A stretch of DNA of 64,000 nt from Ischnura elegans. Lineage: Eukaryota > Arthropoda > Insecta > Odonata > Coenagrionidae. The stretch lies in assembly GCF_921293095.1 (NCBI RefSeq), contig NC_060254.1, positions 6,510,001 to 6,574,000 on the forward strand, given 5' to 3'. Numbering within the stretch: position 1 is the stretch's first letter; each line of letters opens with the position of its first letter. The notes under the pieces are model-generated. The model ran no database searches, was not told the origin of the DNA, and worked only from the letters and a program-made list of their open reading frames with translations. Below are positions 12,001 to 27,000 of this stretch, in pieces. The position numbers and the translations under genes were made by a program.

Positions 12001-15000
12001 AGGCTTCAAGGCAAAGCCGGGTGAGCTATGTGATATGCGCAGTTTGCGTTTCCAGTCTGTCTCGTTTTGTGTGAGCGTGCTCACGCGTGCTTAGTTCTAA
12101 GAAAACTGTGCTGTTTGGACAGTGTTGAGTATTGGTAAAGCCTTGTTGTAACTAGAAAGCTTTGAGTCAATCGATTAAAAGCTTAAAAATATATAAATAC
12201 TGTCAGAAATGCATCAAGTTTGGTCTCATTTTTGAATCTCGTCCTAGCCATCTAATTGCCAAAAGCTATTGTTTGACACCTAAGGGTCCAAGAGGTGACT
12301 CCAGAAATGCCAGATAACAGTTGCCTCCAGAAATGGGGTAAATTTGAGGAAGATAGGCTGAAAAAGGTCAGTTGGTGAGATGAGGGAGGGATGAATAACG
12401 TTTCCATTGTTCTCATGTAATGATATTTTCCTTCACAGCTAATGATTTATGGTCTTCTTGGTCTTGGAGAGGCATTGGCCAAGGGCTGATGGAGGCCCAA
12501 GGGCCACGGTTAGTGGTTTTGTCAAATCTGCAGTGTAGTTACTTACGACTTGTGGCTATTATCCTACAGTTCAGAACCTTCCCCTTTGGTTGTTCAATCT
12601 CTTGGGAAGATTCACTCTATGTCCCTGTCATATTTTGCCTTAAAATTTTCCATTGCTGAAATTTTGTTAGGTAATCCCTGTGAGAGCTTTCAAACAAAAT
12701 GATTCATGAGTACGACAAGCATGGCAATTGGTGCTGTAATTTGGGTTTGCTTAATTTATTTTTCAAACTCTTTTAAAATAATATTTTCAATCCTATTGAA
12801 TACAATCATATTGTCATTTTCGAATTCCTCCATGCTTAAGAAAAAACTTTCAATGACGTTCAAAATGCCCTGAACCTCTTTTTTCGGAGGAAATGCTCAC
12901 TGATTTCTCATTATCAATTTCTTCCTTCACATCCATCTCTGCTGGTAAATCACAATATGCTCTGCCCTCGTCAATGGCTCAGAAGATTGATAATTTTGCA
13001 TCAATGTCAAGCAGCCTCCTTCTTTTATTAGTCAATGCCATCATCAGCCTATAATTAACTGAGCAATTTCCTAAAGTTTTTTTTTATGGCAAAGAATTGA
13101 AAATACGTGAAATATCCTTTAAGAAATTGATTTATCATTTTATAGCACATGACATGTTAAAGATTATAAATAATTTATAAACACGTGACTACTGCAAAAA
13201 TTAGATGATAAATTGAGTGTGCCTTTGACACTTTCGTCGAATTAGTGCTCTCCAAACTACAATGCACGTAAGGATCTGAAGAATCAAAGTCTGCACAAAG
13301 AAACGCTGGGTCTCCAAAAAAACATGATTTGCTGGCGATAATGCTGGGCAAACTGCAAAACGGCAAAAAATTTCATTGCCACGTTCAGCTACTTAGTTGC
13401 CTACCACACCTAACATTGTCGTGCATGGAGTGATGCTCAGAATTGCTATAAATTGACTTTCCGCGCTCCTAACAGAAGAGTCAGATTTCGTGGCATGAAT
13501 ATGCAGGCCAGACATATGACTGTCGCCAACCGCATTAAGTTGTGAACTATGATCGTACATGCAAGCATTGCAAAAATTACAAAGGCGGTAGTAAGAATGT
13601 GATACACAGGGAAATATGGGAGTAAAATAATTGCAAAACTGGATTCTTTTCATTTTGAGTCACAGTAAATTCATGAAATATTTTCATTTCAGAAGCGAAG
13701 TAGCAATGCGGTCGAGTATTTCTGTCTCCATGTCTCCACGACAGCACAACATCGTAACAAGATTCACTTGTGTCACCAACACTGGCGATGTGCTACCGGG
13801 TCCAAAAGACGTTTTGCTGCACGGCATTCAAGAAGGTGTCTATAAGGTGCCATGTTCATGCGGCAAAGACTACATAGGAGAGACGTGTAGATCAATGAAA
13901 GTGCCCATCCAGGAACACAGAAGAGCCACAAGAAATAAGCAATTTCAGCTCTCCGCCATTGCGGAGCATGCATGGAGCAAACCCGGACAACAGGTACTGT
14001 TTGACGAAGCAAAAGTTGTTGCAAAAGAAAATATCCCAGGCTAATAAAGGAGGCTATCGAAATATTCAAGACACCGGAACACATAAATAGGGAAGATGGC
14101 TACCCTCTCCACAGCTCGTGGAAGAGGGTCAGACAAGAGAAAAGAAGGTGGACCAATCAGCATCCAGCATGAAAAATTGGTGCCAAAATGAACCATATAA
14201 GTCACCAAAAATTGAATCCCGACATCGACCTGAAGACGCCGGTTGGAATACCGGAGAAACTGTCGTCACAAAGAAAATCCACACGGTGAAACCCAGAGAC
14301 ATGGAGACATCACCTTGTGTGTATATTTATGTTTTATCTGTGTATATAAAGAATAATTTCTGTCAGTTTGTGACTAACGACAGCTACCATAGTCACTTTA
14401 CAAGGGCATGTAAAGATCTTCACAAACATTACATTAGAATTTGTAACACTGCCCATGGACCCAACTCAATGGGTTTAGAGATATTTAACAGGTTACCACA
14501 TGAGATTAAGCTTGAAAAAAAGATATCAATTTTCAAGGAAAAACTGAAAAAGTTTCTGCAGGATCACCTGTTTTACTCCATAAAAGAATTTCTGTTGTCC
14601 AAACATTGACATGCCCTCTGCTTATATTATGTATACATGTTTAATAATTTAGCATTGTATTTTCTTCTTTTTTTATTAGTCAATGCCATCATCAGCCTAT
14701 AATTAACTGAGCAATTTCCTAAAGTTTTTTTTTATGGCAAAGAATTGAAAATACGTGAAATATCCTTTAAGAAATTGATTTATCATTTTATAGCACATGA
14801 CATGTTAAAGATTATAAATAATTTATAAACACGTGACTACTGCAAAAATTAGATGATAAATTGAGTGTGCCTTTGACACTTTCGTCGAATTAGTGCTCTC
14901 CAAACTACAATGCACGTAAGGATCTGAAGAATCAAAGTCTGCACAAAGAAACGCTGGGTCTCCAAAAAAACATGATTTGCTGGCGATAATGCTGGGCAAA

Positions 15001-18000
15001 CTGCAAAACGGCAAAAAATTTCATTGCCACGTTCAGCTACTTAGTTGCCTACCACACCTAACATTGTCGTGCATGGAGTGATGCTCAGAATTGCTATAAA
15101 TTGACTTTCCGCGCTCCTAACAGAAGAGTCAGATTTCGTGGCATGAATATGCAGGCCAGACATATGACTGTCGCCAACCGCATTAAGTTGTGAACTATGA
15201 TCGTACATGCAAGCATTGCAAAAATTACAAAGGCGGTAGTAAGAATGTGATACACAGGGAAATATGGGAGTAAAATAATTGCAAAACTGGATTCTTTTCA
15301 TTTTGAGTCACAGTAAATTCATGAAATATTTTCATTTCAGAAGCGAAGTAGCAATGCGGTCGAGTATTTCTGTCTCCATGTCTCCACGACAGCACAACAT
15401 CGTAACAAGATTCACTTGTGTCACCAACACTGGCGATGTGCTACCGGGTCCAAAAGACGTTTTGCTGCACGGCATTCAAGAAGGTGTCTATAAGGTGCCA
15501 TGTTCATGCGGCAAAGACTACATAGGAGAGACGTGTAGATCAATGAAAGTGCCCATCCAGGAACACAGAAGAGCCACAAGAAATAAGCAATTTCAGCTCT
15601 CCGCCATTGCGGAGCATGCATGGAGCAAACCCGGACAACAGGTACTGTTTGACGAAGCAAAAGTTGTTGCAAAAGAAAATATCCCAGGCTAATAAAGGAG
15701 GCTATCGAAATATTCAAGACACCGGAACACATAAATAGGGAAGATGGCTACCCTCTCCACAGCTCGTGGAAGAGGGTCAGACAAGAGAAAAGAAGGTGGA
15801 CCAATCAGCATCCAGCATGAAAAATTGGTGCCAAAATGAACCATATAAGTCACCAAAAATTGAATCCCGACATCGACCTGAAGACGCCGGTTGGAATACC
15901 GGAGAAACTGTCGTCACAAAGAAAATCCACACGGTGAAACCCAGAGACATGGAGACATCACCTTGTGTGTATATTTATGTTTTATCTGTGTATATAAAGA
16001 ATAATTTCTGTCAGTTTGTGACTAACGACAGCTACCATAGTCACTTTACAAGGGCATGTAAAGATCTTCACAAACATTACATTAGAATTTGTAACACTGC
16101 CCATGGACCCAACTCAATGGGTTTAGAGATATTTAACAGGTTACCACATGAGATTAAGCTTGAAAAAAAGATATCAATTTTCAAGGAAAAACTGAAAAAG
16201 TTTCTGCAGGATCACCTGTTTTACTCCATAAAAGAATTTCTGTTGTCCAAACATTGACATGCCCTCTGCTTATATTATGTATACATGTTTAATAATTTAG
16301 CATTGTATTTTCTTCTTTTTTTTCCTCTACAATTATGATGTGTCCTATATTTGTACATTTGCAACAAATCCTTGGACAATTAAAAAATTATTATTATTAT
16401 TATTATTATTAAAATAACAGATGGATTAGGTCAACAAAACATTTAGCAGCATATGTGCAGCAATTTGAAAACAAAATAGAGTGTACATAGTTTTTCATAA
16501 AGAGCCTTACATACTCAGAATGGTAGGGTGTAGCCAATTGGCATTGGTGGGGGGAAATGGGGTCAACTCTGTGAAAGTTTGAAATATTCTCACTAAAAAT
16601 AACTTGGTTTCAGTCCACAAATTTTTATTGCACTCACCAACCAGGGTTTCAATACTAAGTGCCTTCTACTGGGTAAAATCTGTCATGACAATACTTATCC
16701 AGATTAGGTAAAAACTGAAAGCAACTCAAGGTGAAGCTTGAATTATGATATCTAATGAGTCAAAATTGCTCAACTACTGAAAACTATCATTAAAAGAATA
16801 TGGTAAAAGATTAAGATACATACATAAAACAAGAATTTACAAATAAATAACTTTTGCAATACCTCGATCAGAATCATTTTCCTGTGCTTCATCGCAGTTT
16901 TGATGGAGTGGTAATGAAGAAGAGTATGTTGAGCGATCGATGAGTTGTGGCGTGATTCCTCTAAGTTTTTCCGTTAGCATTAATGTATTTGGAATGTTTG
17001 CAAATGGCACAATGCCATTAGCAAGTTCACAGGCTGTTATTCCAACACTATAGATATCAGACTTTTCATTGTATCCAAGTAAATTCTGAAATGCATAAGT
17101 TTCAAGAGATGTGGTTAAAATAATCATTTATAAACAAAGCATGGAAATATAAATAATAACCATTTAAAGTGCCATTGAATGAAATGCAATATGCAAAATT
17201 TTTAAGCAATTTCATAAGAAGATTAATTCAATAGCCTTTCATAATCTAGACTGGAGCACTTCCCTAAATTAGAACACTTAAAGGGGCAAGTCCAGACTTC
17301 AAAATACATAATATGGTGAATCGTACTACTTTTCTCTTTAAATTGTAAAAGAAAAGGTTCAAAACATATCTCTTTCAACAGAGCATCACAGAACAGTTCC
17401 CTTATATCAATCTTTGTACCTTAACTTATAGATCATTAGAGATGAGGGAGGGATAGAGGGAGCACAACTACCCTTGGGGCGCATAAGAGCGATTTTGACA
17501 TCATAATTTGCTTTTGATGGAATGAAAATTGTACATTGGAGAAGCAGCAGAATATCCATGTTATTCTGAAAATAACGGGTCAAGCAATTAGTAATTTGGT
17601 CCCTTATAAGCTATTGCCAGAGCTGACATTCTGAGGGATCAAAAAAATGATCATGTGATTTAAGAGTACACCCATGCCTCACTTAGCGCAATTTTGATAT
17701 AGGATAAATTCGTTCCTAGGGGAAACATCATGACACACTGTAGCCTAATCAAAAAACTTTAACGCTCTCATGATAAAAGTGTACTTGAGCTAAGTACATA
17801 TGAAATTGCTATAATTTTATGCATATTAATAGTATACCTTGCCTAAAATCTTCTTTTTGTTTATGTATTAATCGAAATCCATTGCTGTGCAATGGCCAAA
17901 AGCATTACTCAACATTGGGTCCAAATAGCTGGCCTGCTGTTGTAATTTATCTTTTCTCCTTAACAGAATGACATAGTTAATTTAGATCATTAATTAGGTA

Positions 18001-21000
18001 AGCATGGAGCTAGTGGAAATGAGTTTAAGTAATATGGTTTGAGACGTAATTTTTGCCGACATAGGTTATCGGGCGATTGACTTCCAGGTAGAGGGTCTAC
18101 GCTAAAGCCCTCAAAGTCATCGGTATTCATGGGGGAGAAATGGAGTGGTGGCCGAGTTGCGTATGAATAGCATCAACACATAAAAAGACCTGCTATAGAG
18201 TCTCAAACACGATGGCTTCATTCCCTCCCAGCAGTCGTAGTCCCTCTATGTCTCAGGAATACAGTACAGCAGTAGGAGGTGACTTCAATGGAGCCATACA
18301 GAGTAAAAACCAAGAGAACAATGGCAAAAAATAGGAATGCGGGTAGAAAAATCAAGAAGTTATCAAGAAAAACCATAAACCTAGAAGAGAAATTGAAAGA
18401 CGTCAATTGCTTTGAAAATGGAGAGCGTCAAAGCGATATTGCATGGAAGTTTAAGTTCACAATGCCTTATTCTGAATAAAGACGAAGTTAAAACATCAGT
18501 GACCTCAGCTGCACCAACTTCAACCAAGCGATCAACACATATGGAAAGTTCATTATGAATCTGTACAAAAAGACGAGGGTGGTAATCGCTCCGAGATATT
18601 TAGTAAAAGCTCCGGTTGGTTCCAGAATTTTAAATGGCTTGGAGGTATTTTCAGTACGGCGATATCAGGTGAATCTACAAGTGTTGATAGCGCAGTCACC
18701 ACAACATTTTCTGATAAACTACAAGCTGTAATTGAAAGTGGCTCCTTTCACCCTCAACTAATTTTTTAGTGTTGATGAGATGACATTGTTTTGGAAAACA
18801 ATGCATTCTCGTTCATTCATTTTCAGGGAAGGAAAACCTGGATCAGGTTTCAAGGCATTTAAAGACTGTTTCACGTAGCTGCTAAAGACTCGGGGGACTT
18901 CAAATTATAGCCAGTTATGATTTATCTTAACAAACTCTGCGAGCTATGAAATGGTATTCAAATTAGCACTAGCCTGTTGTTTGGATGAGCGACAAAGGGG
19001 CCTGGGTGACACAATAATTGTTTTTAGGATGGATTGAAAATTTGTCAACTTCTGGCAACGCATTACGAACCCCTGAGATAGCATATGGTAGACCACCCGC
19101 ACAACAGCACACAGCAATTTTAAAAGCACGTTTTTTCGTTTTTTTCATGAATAAGTCTTTGAAAGCGTGCCTACTACCTTTGAAGATATTTTAAACTTTA
19201 AAACTTTACATTAATAATGTTTTCTAAGGCTATTAATAGGAATACATATGGTTCAGAGAAAATTTGATACCCAACATCTATGCTACCAACATCTATGAAC
19301 GCATCCCTATCTTCCCAATGTTAAAACGCTCTCATATAACACAAATTTGTACAGGGCCCCAAGGAACGCATCCCTTCTGCTATACGAGGCATGGGTGTAC
19401 AGTACACTCCCGATTATCGTAATGGGCTAGTGATGGGGAGAGACGGCACGAGTAATCGGAAAACACGGATAACCCAAATTTCATGTTAACGTCTTGTAAT
19501 GTTCGTAATTAACAAAAAGCAAACTATGTATTATTATTTATGCCGTTATTCTGTTATTTTAGAGCTCTTCCCAAACTCATTGAGAGCTTTCTCCGCCATT
19601 TCGCGATCTTTTTAGCGGTGATTACATGGTTGTACTCATATTATTAATGCTCCATTTAATGCCTGGTTCCGAAAACCACTCATCTGTGGCTGTGTGATCA
19701 CGGCTACAGAAAAGTGCTTTGCACAAATGCTTCAAAACCACTGCTCGAAGTCGGAAACAACAATGTCAGGCACCACGCCACATAGTTGCATCTCGCACAA
19801 GTTGCCCGAGTGGCAACTGCTGCAGGACGTATATCCATGATCACGGAGCCTGGTCATATGCTGCGAGGCTTGGAAAACAAGTGCTCCCGTGAATGCAGCT
19901 AGCACACGATCGCTTACGTTTTACGAAGGGGATTCTAATGGTAATAAGCCCAGAGTATCCTAGCATTAATGAAGTAATTCCGATGATTTTGCATCCGATT
20001 TCATTTTTTTATAAAGATCACGGAAAATATTGAGTGAGAGTGAAAATAACGCACGGATAATCCACAACATGGATAAACCGCAGCCGGATAATCGGGAGTC
20101 TGTGGTAATTCTAAATTTCACTTCAGCCGATAAGCAGCTCCACCCAATTCTGATTATATAACTTAATTGATAGCCACCAATTCCTGGGTTCATAGGGTTG
20201 TTTCCTTCATCAAAGAAAACGAAAGGCACTGATTGCGATTCGTTACCCACCATTAGGGTTTTCATAATACACAAATTATTTGGCTTTAGAGATACCGGTT
20301 TAGACGAATGGCAATGGTTAATTTTTGACCTCATTTGAAAAAGGCCAGATTGGTGCCCATGCGATTCCACTCCACGTTACGTCACAGGGACCTAGTTACT
20401 ATACGTGTAGATAGGAGTTTTACATCATCTGAGATTACCAATGCAAGCATGAGGCACAGAGCTCTGGGAAACATCTCTTAATAATCACCTATTAAAACTG
20501 CCTAAGGTCTGAAAGTTTTCTTCGTTTGATAAAGTATTAATTATCCTTATTTAAGCCAAGCACTACCTGCTAGCATGGTACTCTGCTACCTGCTAGCATC
20601 CTGCGTCGTATCAGTGCTCAGAGCCTCGCCCCAAGGTCACCTCACTTGCGGCAGCGGGAACCAGAACGACGTCACACAGAGTTTTCCCGGCATTCATACT
20701 TAGCCGTCACATTTTCGCGCGCTTGAAAATTTTCACTTTTCATTTAATCGCGAAAATAGATATCGTCATTTAAAAATCTAAAAGCGTTAAATACGTACTC
20801 AAGGAGTAATAATCTTTTGAATTAGGCAATTAAAAATATTAGGAAACCACCCTTTTCTTGCTGGAATAAGGTAATTGCAAAACGAAGAAAACAAAGAGAG
20901 TAAAAGTTACCACCTCCCATCCAGTGCAGGACTTGTATTTGTAAGCTACACAAGCTTTTAGTCCCAACTTCATTGGGGGACCTTAGAAAATTACCTCAGA

Positions 21001-24000
21001 GAGCAATTGTGGTTGCATTAACAAAATCCATATACATACAGTAGAGGCATTACAACATTCCATACTCTTTAACCCATTTTTAGTGCATCTTTTCCAAGAA
21101 CAAAGCCTTATTGCACCGAATGTTTGCATTAGAGAAAACTAGTATTATGCAGGACTTATCTCAAATTGCTTAGGGCCTAATCAAGCCTACATCAGGCCCT
21201 CAATTTTACCTGATAACTTTTAAAACTGCTCACTATTTATATTTCAGCCAATTTTTCCTCAGAGGGAAATGGAATTCCTGAACCATAGACGACTTCATGA
21301 AATGTAATGTGTATTTCCTACGAACCAAACATACATCACAACATGATTACACGGGTATCTGTATAATTCTAGTGTATCAGGACAAGCCACGGTGATAACT
21401 TTATGGAGTCACCCTCAATGAACAAATGTGCAAAATTCCAGAGAGGAAAAATCATTCGCTTTGACTGGGATACAAACCCCATTAAGGTGTCTGTTTCTTA
21501 ACCCTGTGTGCACTGGAGAAAATCAGAACAGGAGTGGATCAACAAAGAGGAAAGAGAACGCTGAAATATAAGCTCCTACTGCCAGGAAGAGAAATTTACC
21601 TTCAGGAGATTTCCTTGCTATATAAGGTAAACATATTTTCTGAAAAATTCAAAACAGACACTTAATATCCTCCTAAAACTGGCTATTTCTCAAGTTACTG
21701 GGACAATAAAATGTTGCCACAAAAAAGTTGGCTGAAGTAATTACAAAAAATAAGGATAGGTGACTTCATTTTATAATGGAATGGGCTCAAATGTTGTCTT
21801 TAGGACTTGCCTTCCATCATGATTAGCAGACAGAAAAGATAAATTATTATTATTATTTCTATTGTGACGAAAAGCCTCGTCACGGCTCATTCTGCGTCCG
21901 CGTCCTGCCCTTTTCCCTATTCAAGTCGGCACGCGGCCGTAGCAAGCGATGAGCGACCTTCTTTTTTCTTTTTATCGTCTGCTATCATTTTAGTATGTCT
22001 TTTGTTGTTCAATTGGGTATATAAGGCCCGGTATTGTGTGAACTGGGGTTGATTCCGGAGAAAGCGGTGGTTGATTCCGTTAAAGAGGACGGAGACCAGA
22101 GGAGACGCGGTGACCGTGCCCAGGAGGGCAGTAAGAACGAGGTCGCTACAGACGGGCTACGGTGTCTTGGAGGTCGGAGAACGCGACAAAGGGGAAGGCG
22201 TGCCGGAGAAGAGAGCATGGAATGCAGTCGAGGAACGAGAAAAGTGTCCTCCTCGTCTTCGTCAAGACATCACGACAACGTCCGAGGATCCGCGGGAAGT
22301 GGTTCCCTGCGGTTGACGGATCGTGATTCGGCGACCAGGATTCGGACCCGCCGTTTGACACTTAAGTACTCTAAACCCTCTCCCGGGACGGGGAAATAAT
22401 CCCGATCCTCCCCCGCTCCAGCCAGCCCATGCGCCCTCGAAGAAAGTCCCCAGTGTGCACGTGTGTCATCCTAATAACCCAGTGGTCTCATAGATAAACT
22501 CACGTCACTCTTTCCCGGTCTAAAGACCGTCTCGATTGTATCACGTTTCTCCCGTTCACGTCATTCCATTAGGATAGACGTCGGATTCATTTTGATAAAA
22601 CAGAACGTGGAGCCTGTAATATTTTAAAGTAAAGCAACGAACATTACCTACGACTGTCTTAAAATGAAGTGCAGTGGTTTTTGTCACAACTTGAGCAAGA
22701 TAACGAGTGCCCGTGTCATGTCGATTCTTGAAATATTCAGTGTCATTTTTGTCCATTTCTGTACATTTATCCCAGTAGTCATCTCATCCCTCATCTATTA
22801 GATGTAAGATTTCTTTCTTTTTGTTTCTGGCATATTCATTTCGTTTTTTGCAGTGTGTCATTTATGTCTCGTCTAAGTCAGCATCACCCCCATCCCTCAT
22901 TAAGGTTTAAGGATAAAAGTGTTCGTTTTCTTTTCGTTTAATACTTTGTGTAAGATATTCAAACGCTGTGTACGAGGTCATTCATCTCCTTGCTGCGCCA
23001 TTGCATTCAAAGCTCTGAGTTCCCATCTTGACCGCGAGCCGCAGAACCCACGAAAACTTAAGAACTTAGATCGTAATCTCAGTTCGACGATGCACGGTAT
23101 GTGGGCGTGTATCGTTACACTATTTATGTTCACATAAACTTGCATTTAAACCTCTACAGCGATACAAAATGAAACTAAACTAAAGTTCCAATATGTCTAC
23201 AGCTTACCTGTTCAAGAACTTCTGGACTAAGCCAATTTAAATTAGCTGATGTTGATTGAGGAAAGTTATGAACAGAACGTTGCCACCGACAATCTCGAAT
23301 GATTTGACAAGCATAGCGGAGTCCTGAGAGGCATACCCTGCCACAGCCAGAAATTAGAATATGACTTGCTTTTACACTCCTGAAAGAATAATGGCACTTG
23401 AAGGAAAAAATTTCATTAGCTGAGCATCACAATATTTACCAACCAAACCCAGATCTGTCTGAACTCAGACATGGCACTTAGTGTTTACTAACATGAATTC
23501 AATATATAGATCTTCACCCATCGATTTGTCTTTCAGTTTGACTCCCACCTGCAATTCCATATTTTGCACTGTCTCTCTCCATCAAGTCTAATTAATCTAG
23601 TTTCTGAATTAATATGGAATTAGAGACAATAGCATCAATGTTTTATCATCATAGCCAGGGACTGTTGATGAAAAATTTAAACTGATGTCAGATACTAGTG
23701 AATTTAATGTTTGAAGTGGCCACTGGAAGAGATTATTTTCCATTGCTAAGGAATTCAGTCAATTTTCATCTAGACATAAGATTCATCAAGTGTTCTTCAT
23801 TGGGGCATAGGATGAGAATGCCTAGCAAAGTCAGCAATGGCAATGGGTAAGAAGTTACTTTCACTGATTTCCAATGAAAATGATTGGATAAAATAAATTT
23901 GAATGAGCAAAGCCACCTGTGAACAATTTAGCCTATTAAAGAGCCTTAACTGAGTGCCATAGTCAGTTATGTACAAATGAACATCAGCTCCTTTAAGAAA

Positions 24001-27000
24001 GTGGCTATCGGCAGACAAAGAAGAAACAATGCACAACTGAGGTGGATCATCTCGATGCATACATCACACACACTTGCTCCAGCCAGCCCAAGCTACGAAG
24101 ACAACAGACTCGTTTCAAAAGTGAGGTCACTGGGTCCGCTATTGGAGTGATCACTTCAAACAGACTGCTTCATTTAAACAACCTGGACTGAGTAGGCGAG
24201 ACAATCTCAGCTTGGTTGGTGAGGGTAGTGTATAAGAGAATACAAAGATAAATTTTAAATTAAAACAATAATAATACCTGTGAATGTAGCCTTTGGAGTG
24301 TATGTATTGCAATGCATTCAAGACATCTTGCAATATGTACGCTATGGCCACCTCAGGAAGTCCAATGGGATACTGGCCACACTTTAGGAGGTCTCGACAG
24401 GATCCTAGTGACATGAAAGGCATCACCACCCAGACTTCACTTTTGTTCACAAACGACGAGTAATAGGGCAGGAGATTAGGGTGACGCAATTGACGAGTTA
24501 AAATTATTTCATGCTGAAAGCAAAAATGATAGACACAAATATAATAATTCTCATTTCATAATTACAGATTCTACATTTAAGTCAAAATGAATGTCAATAC
24601 TCCTTAGTTACTAACACAATGAGTACTTATGGAGTGTATCAGTATTATGTAATCATGCTTTTGGCCATTTTTGATTCCTCTTGCAACCAAAAATGAGCAT
24701 TTGCCAAACCCATCCTCCATTTCATGCCAGCAAAATTGCCAGGGTTTCACCTAGATACCAAGCTGAGCTAGAGATATCATTTTACTGAGGATAATAAATA
24801 GCATTCCAAAGCTCTCTTCATTTTAATAAAGGCAAGTTCATCAGTTCCTTTTGACAACATTAGAATCCTATGTTTTGCCTTATTAACAGCTACTTTGACA
24901 ATAACTTTTAAATATATGGGAATGCCTCTGATTTTAAGCACTTAGGACACTGACAAATCCGGAACACTGTTTCCCTCTCATTACAAAATTGTAAATGTTG
25001 ACAGTTTAGAGTAAACATGTGTACAGAGCTTTGGTGTGTACATAAGAAAACCATCATCTCTTCCCTAAAAGAATTGAATTCCACCAATACAGTATGAGAA
25101 GAAATTATCTCCTCTCCCTCAGCCAATGCAGGCCGACAAAAAATAAAATATTCTTTGCTGAATTCAGGTATTAGGTTGTTCCACCATTTGCCTGTTTCAG
25201 CCTGACTAGATTTAAAAATGAGATTCACTCCAGGCTTGCTAATTCATTTTGTTCTATTGTTGTGTTTTTTTAGTTCTAACACCCATGATATTGTATTCTG
25301 AAAAGTCCATCTAACATTTTACACTTTGATTTTTTTATATATGTATATCTAATCTTGTTCGTTTCCATTATGAAGTCTATGTGCATGAATACTTAAGACC
25401 AATAACATCACTATAATTATTTACTTCCCTACGATTTTCAATTTTTCATAATTGCTATAAGTAACTGAAGAAAACCAAATAATTCATGCGACATTTGAAT
25501 TTTTTCAGCAATATCACATGATTACTATGATAATGAACAACTGATGTAGTTCAGTAGCGTTAATAAACTTAATTGACATATTTATAAACAAATTATCATC
25601 TGCTCACCTAAGGCTACATACCAACTGTGTGCTCTACACTTGAGACTGGCAATTATACTGCAGAAAAAAATTTCCTTCGACTTTATAAAACCAAACAAAT
25701 GCTCTGCTTGACTAGCCCTTTTTTCTTAACTGTACTAAGAGTAAGGCATTCATGTATTGCATTAGACATGCTACGACACCCTACTCCCAATTGTCAGCAA
25801 ACTTGTTATCCCCTCACCTATTAATCTCTGTCTGACACAGAACCTTCATCGATAAACTAACTTTAATTACAATACTCAGTTTCAAAATGTCTTTGCGTGT
25901 GAGGGCGTTGGCTCTGCAAGTGGGAGTGAGCGGAGGACCCTTTCCTCTGCCACTGAACATGGACTCATCGCACTCCGACTCTCTAAATGAGGAGCATCAT
26001 ACATTGTTTCAGCACATGACCTAAAAGGCCCATTGATGCGTAGTTTACAGCGGCGTTGCCTAGATGATGTCTCCATGCTTCTGGGTGTCACCCCGTGGAT
26101 TTTCTTTGCGACGACAGTTTCTCCGGTCGACGGTCTTCAGGTCGACGACCTGAAGATGCCGGTTGGAATACAGGAGAAACTGTCCTCGAAAAGAAAATCC
26201 ACGCGGTGAAACCCAGAAGCATGGAGACGACATATAAGGCCCATTATTCAAATTTATCCTTCCGGTGACCGATATTCCCTTTTGAGAACATTCTCCAATC
26301 ATGTTGAAACATTTTTTTCCTTCAAAATATCCTTTCCTCAAAAAAGAGTCATAAAATGAAAGTTTGAAACAGATGAAATAATTATAAATTCAGCTAAGAA
26401 ATGAATTTGATCTGTAAATGGTTAAGGCCATTACATTTTTACCACAAACAGCTTGAGTAGTAGACAAGAGATTGAAAAGCATAAACATATGGTCTCATTA
26501 TTTTCCTAGCTCAACCTCATTCAACAATTTAAATAAGTGAGAAAACAAGCCCAATTACCCATATCTACATATAGCGCAGCAAACTTCCTCGATAGGCAGG
26601 AGGAATTAGTACAGCAGTTAAATGTACAACAAAATAAGTGTGTGTAATATAAAGCAATGGAGATTTCAGATCATTCTGTACTGCAATCAAACACTCACCA
26701 GGTTGTAAAGAGAAAACTGAGACACTATTCCCTCATTTAAATGTGGCACTTGGGAGGTAAAAAGGATAAAACAAGACTGGAAGACAATCAGAAAAATTAA
26801 AGTAAACCTCACTCCGCCCCAAAATTCAGGTTTGGTAGATATGATTATCTACCCAAATGAATGCTGTTCCTTCAAGCATAAGAGCTTAAACGGATTTATT
26901 TTACTAAAAAGAAAGAGCCCACTTCTTGACCCAATATCAAATAAAAGGTTATGGGTTTACATCACTTTAAACAAATCCAAGCATTGGGGAGAGGATAGTA

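Larger units (their letters stand above)
13027..14674 (+). repeat. Tandem duplication, unit 1 (1,648 bp)
   Basis: Every position read here recurs 1,648 bp to the right, and five distinct open frames in the two units translate identically. Both junctions lie in a short T-rich tract. The unit is a mosaic: reverse-oriented DNA-transposon sequence (13027-13730), a Penelope-like piece, then a LINE 3' end. It lies in STRAD intron 4. Confidence 0.95.

Noticed and set aside
19966-20370. 134-codon minus-strand open frame as a host gene
   Set aside because: It crosses the boundary of a transposon at 20105 and has no recognisable motif.
22034-22399. 121-codon Arg/Ser-rich open frame as a gene
   Set aside because: It sits inside the candidate solo LTR, is low-complexity because of GC content, and has competing open frames on both strands.
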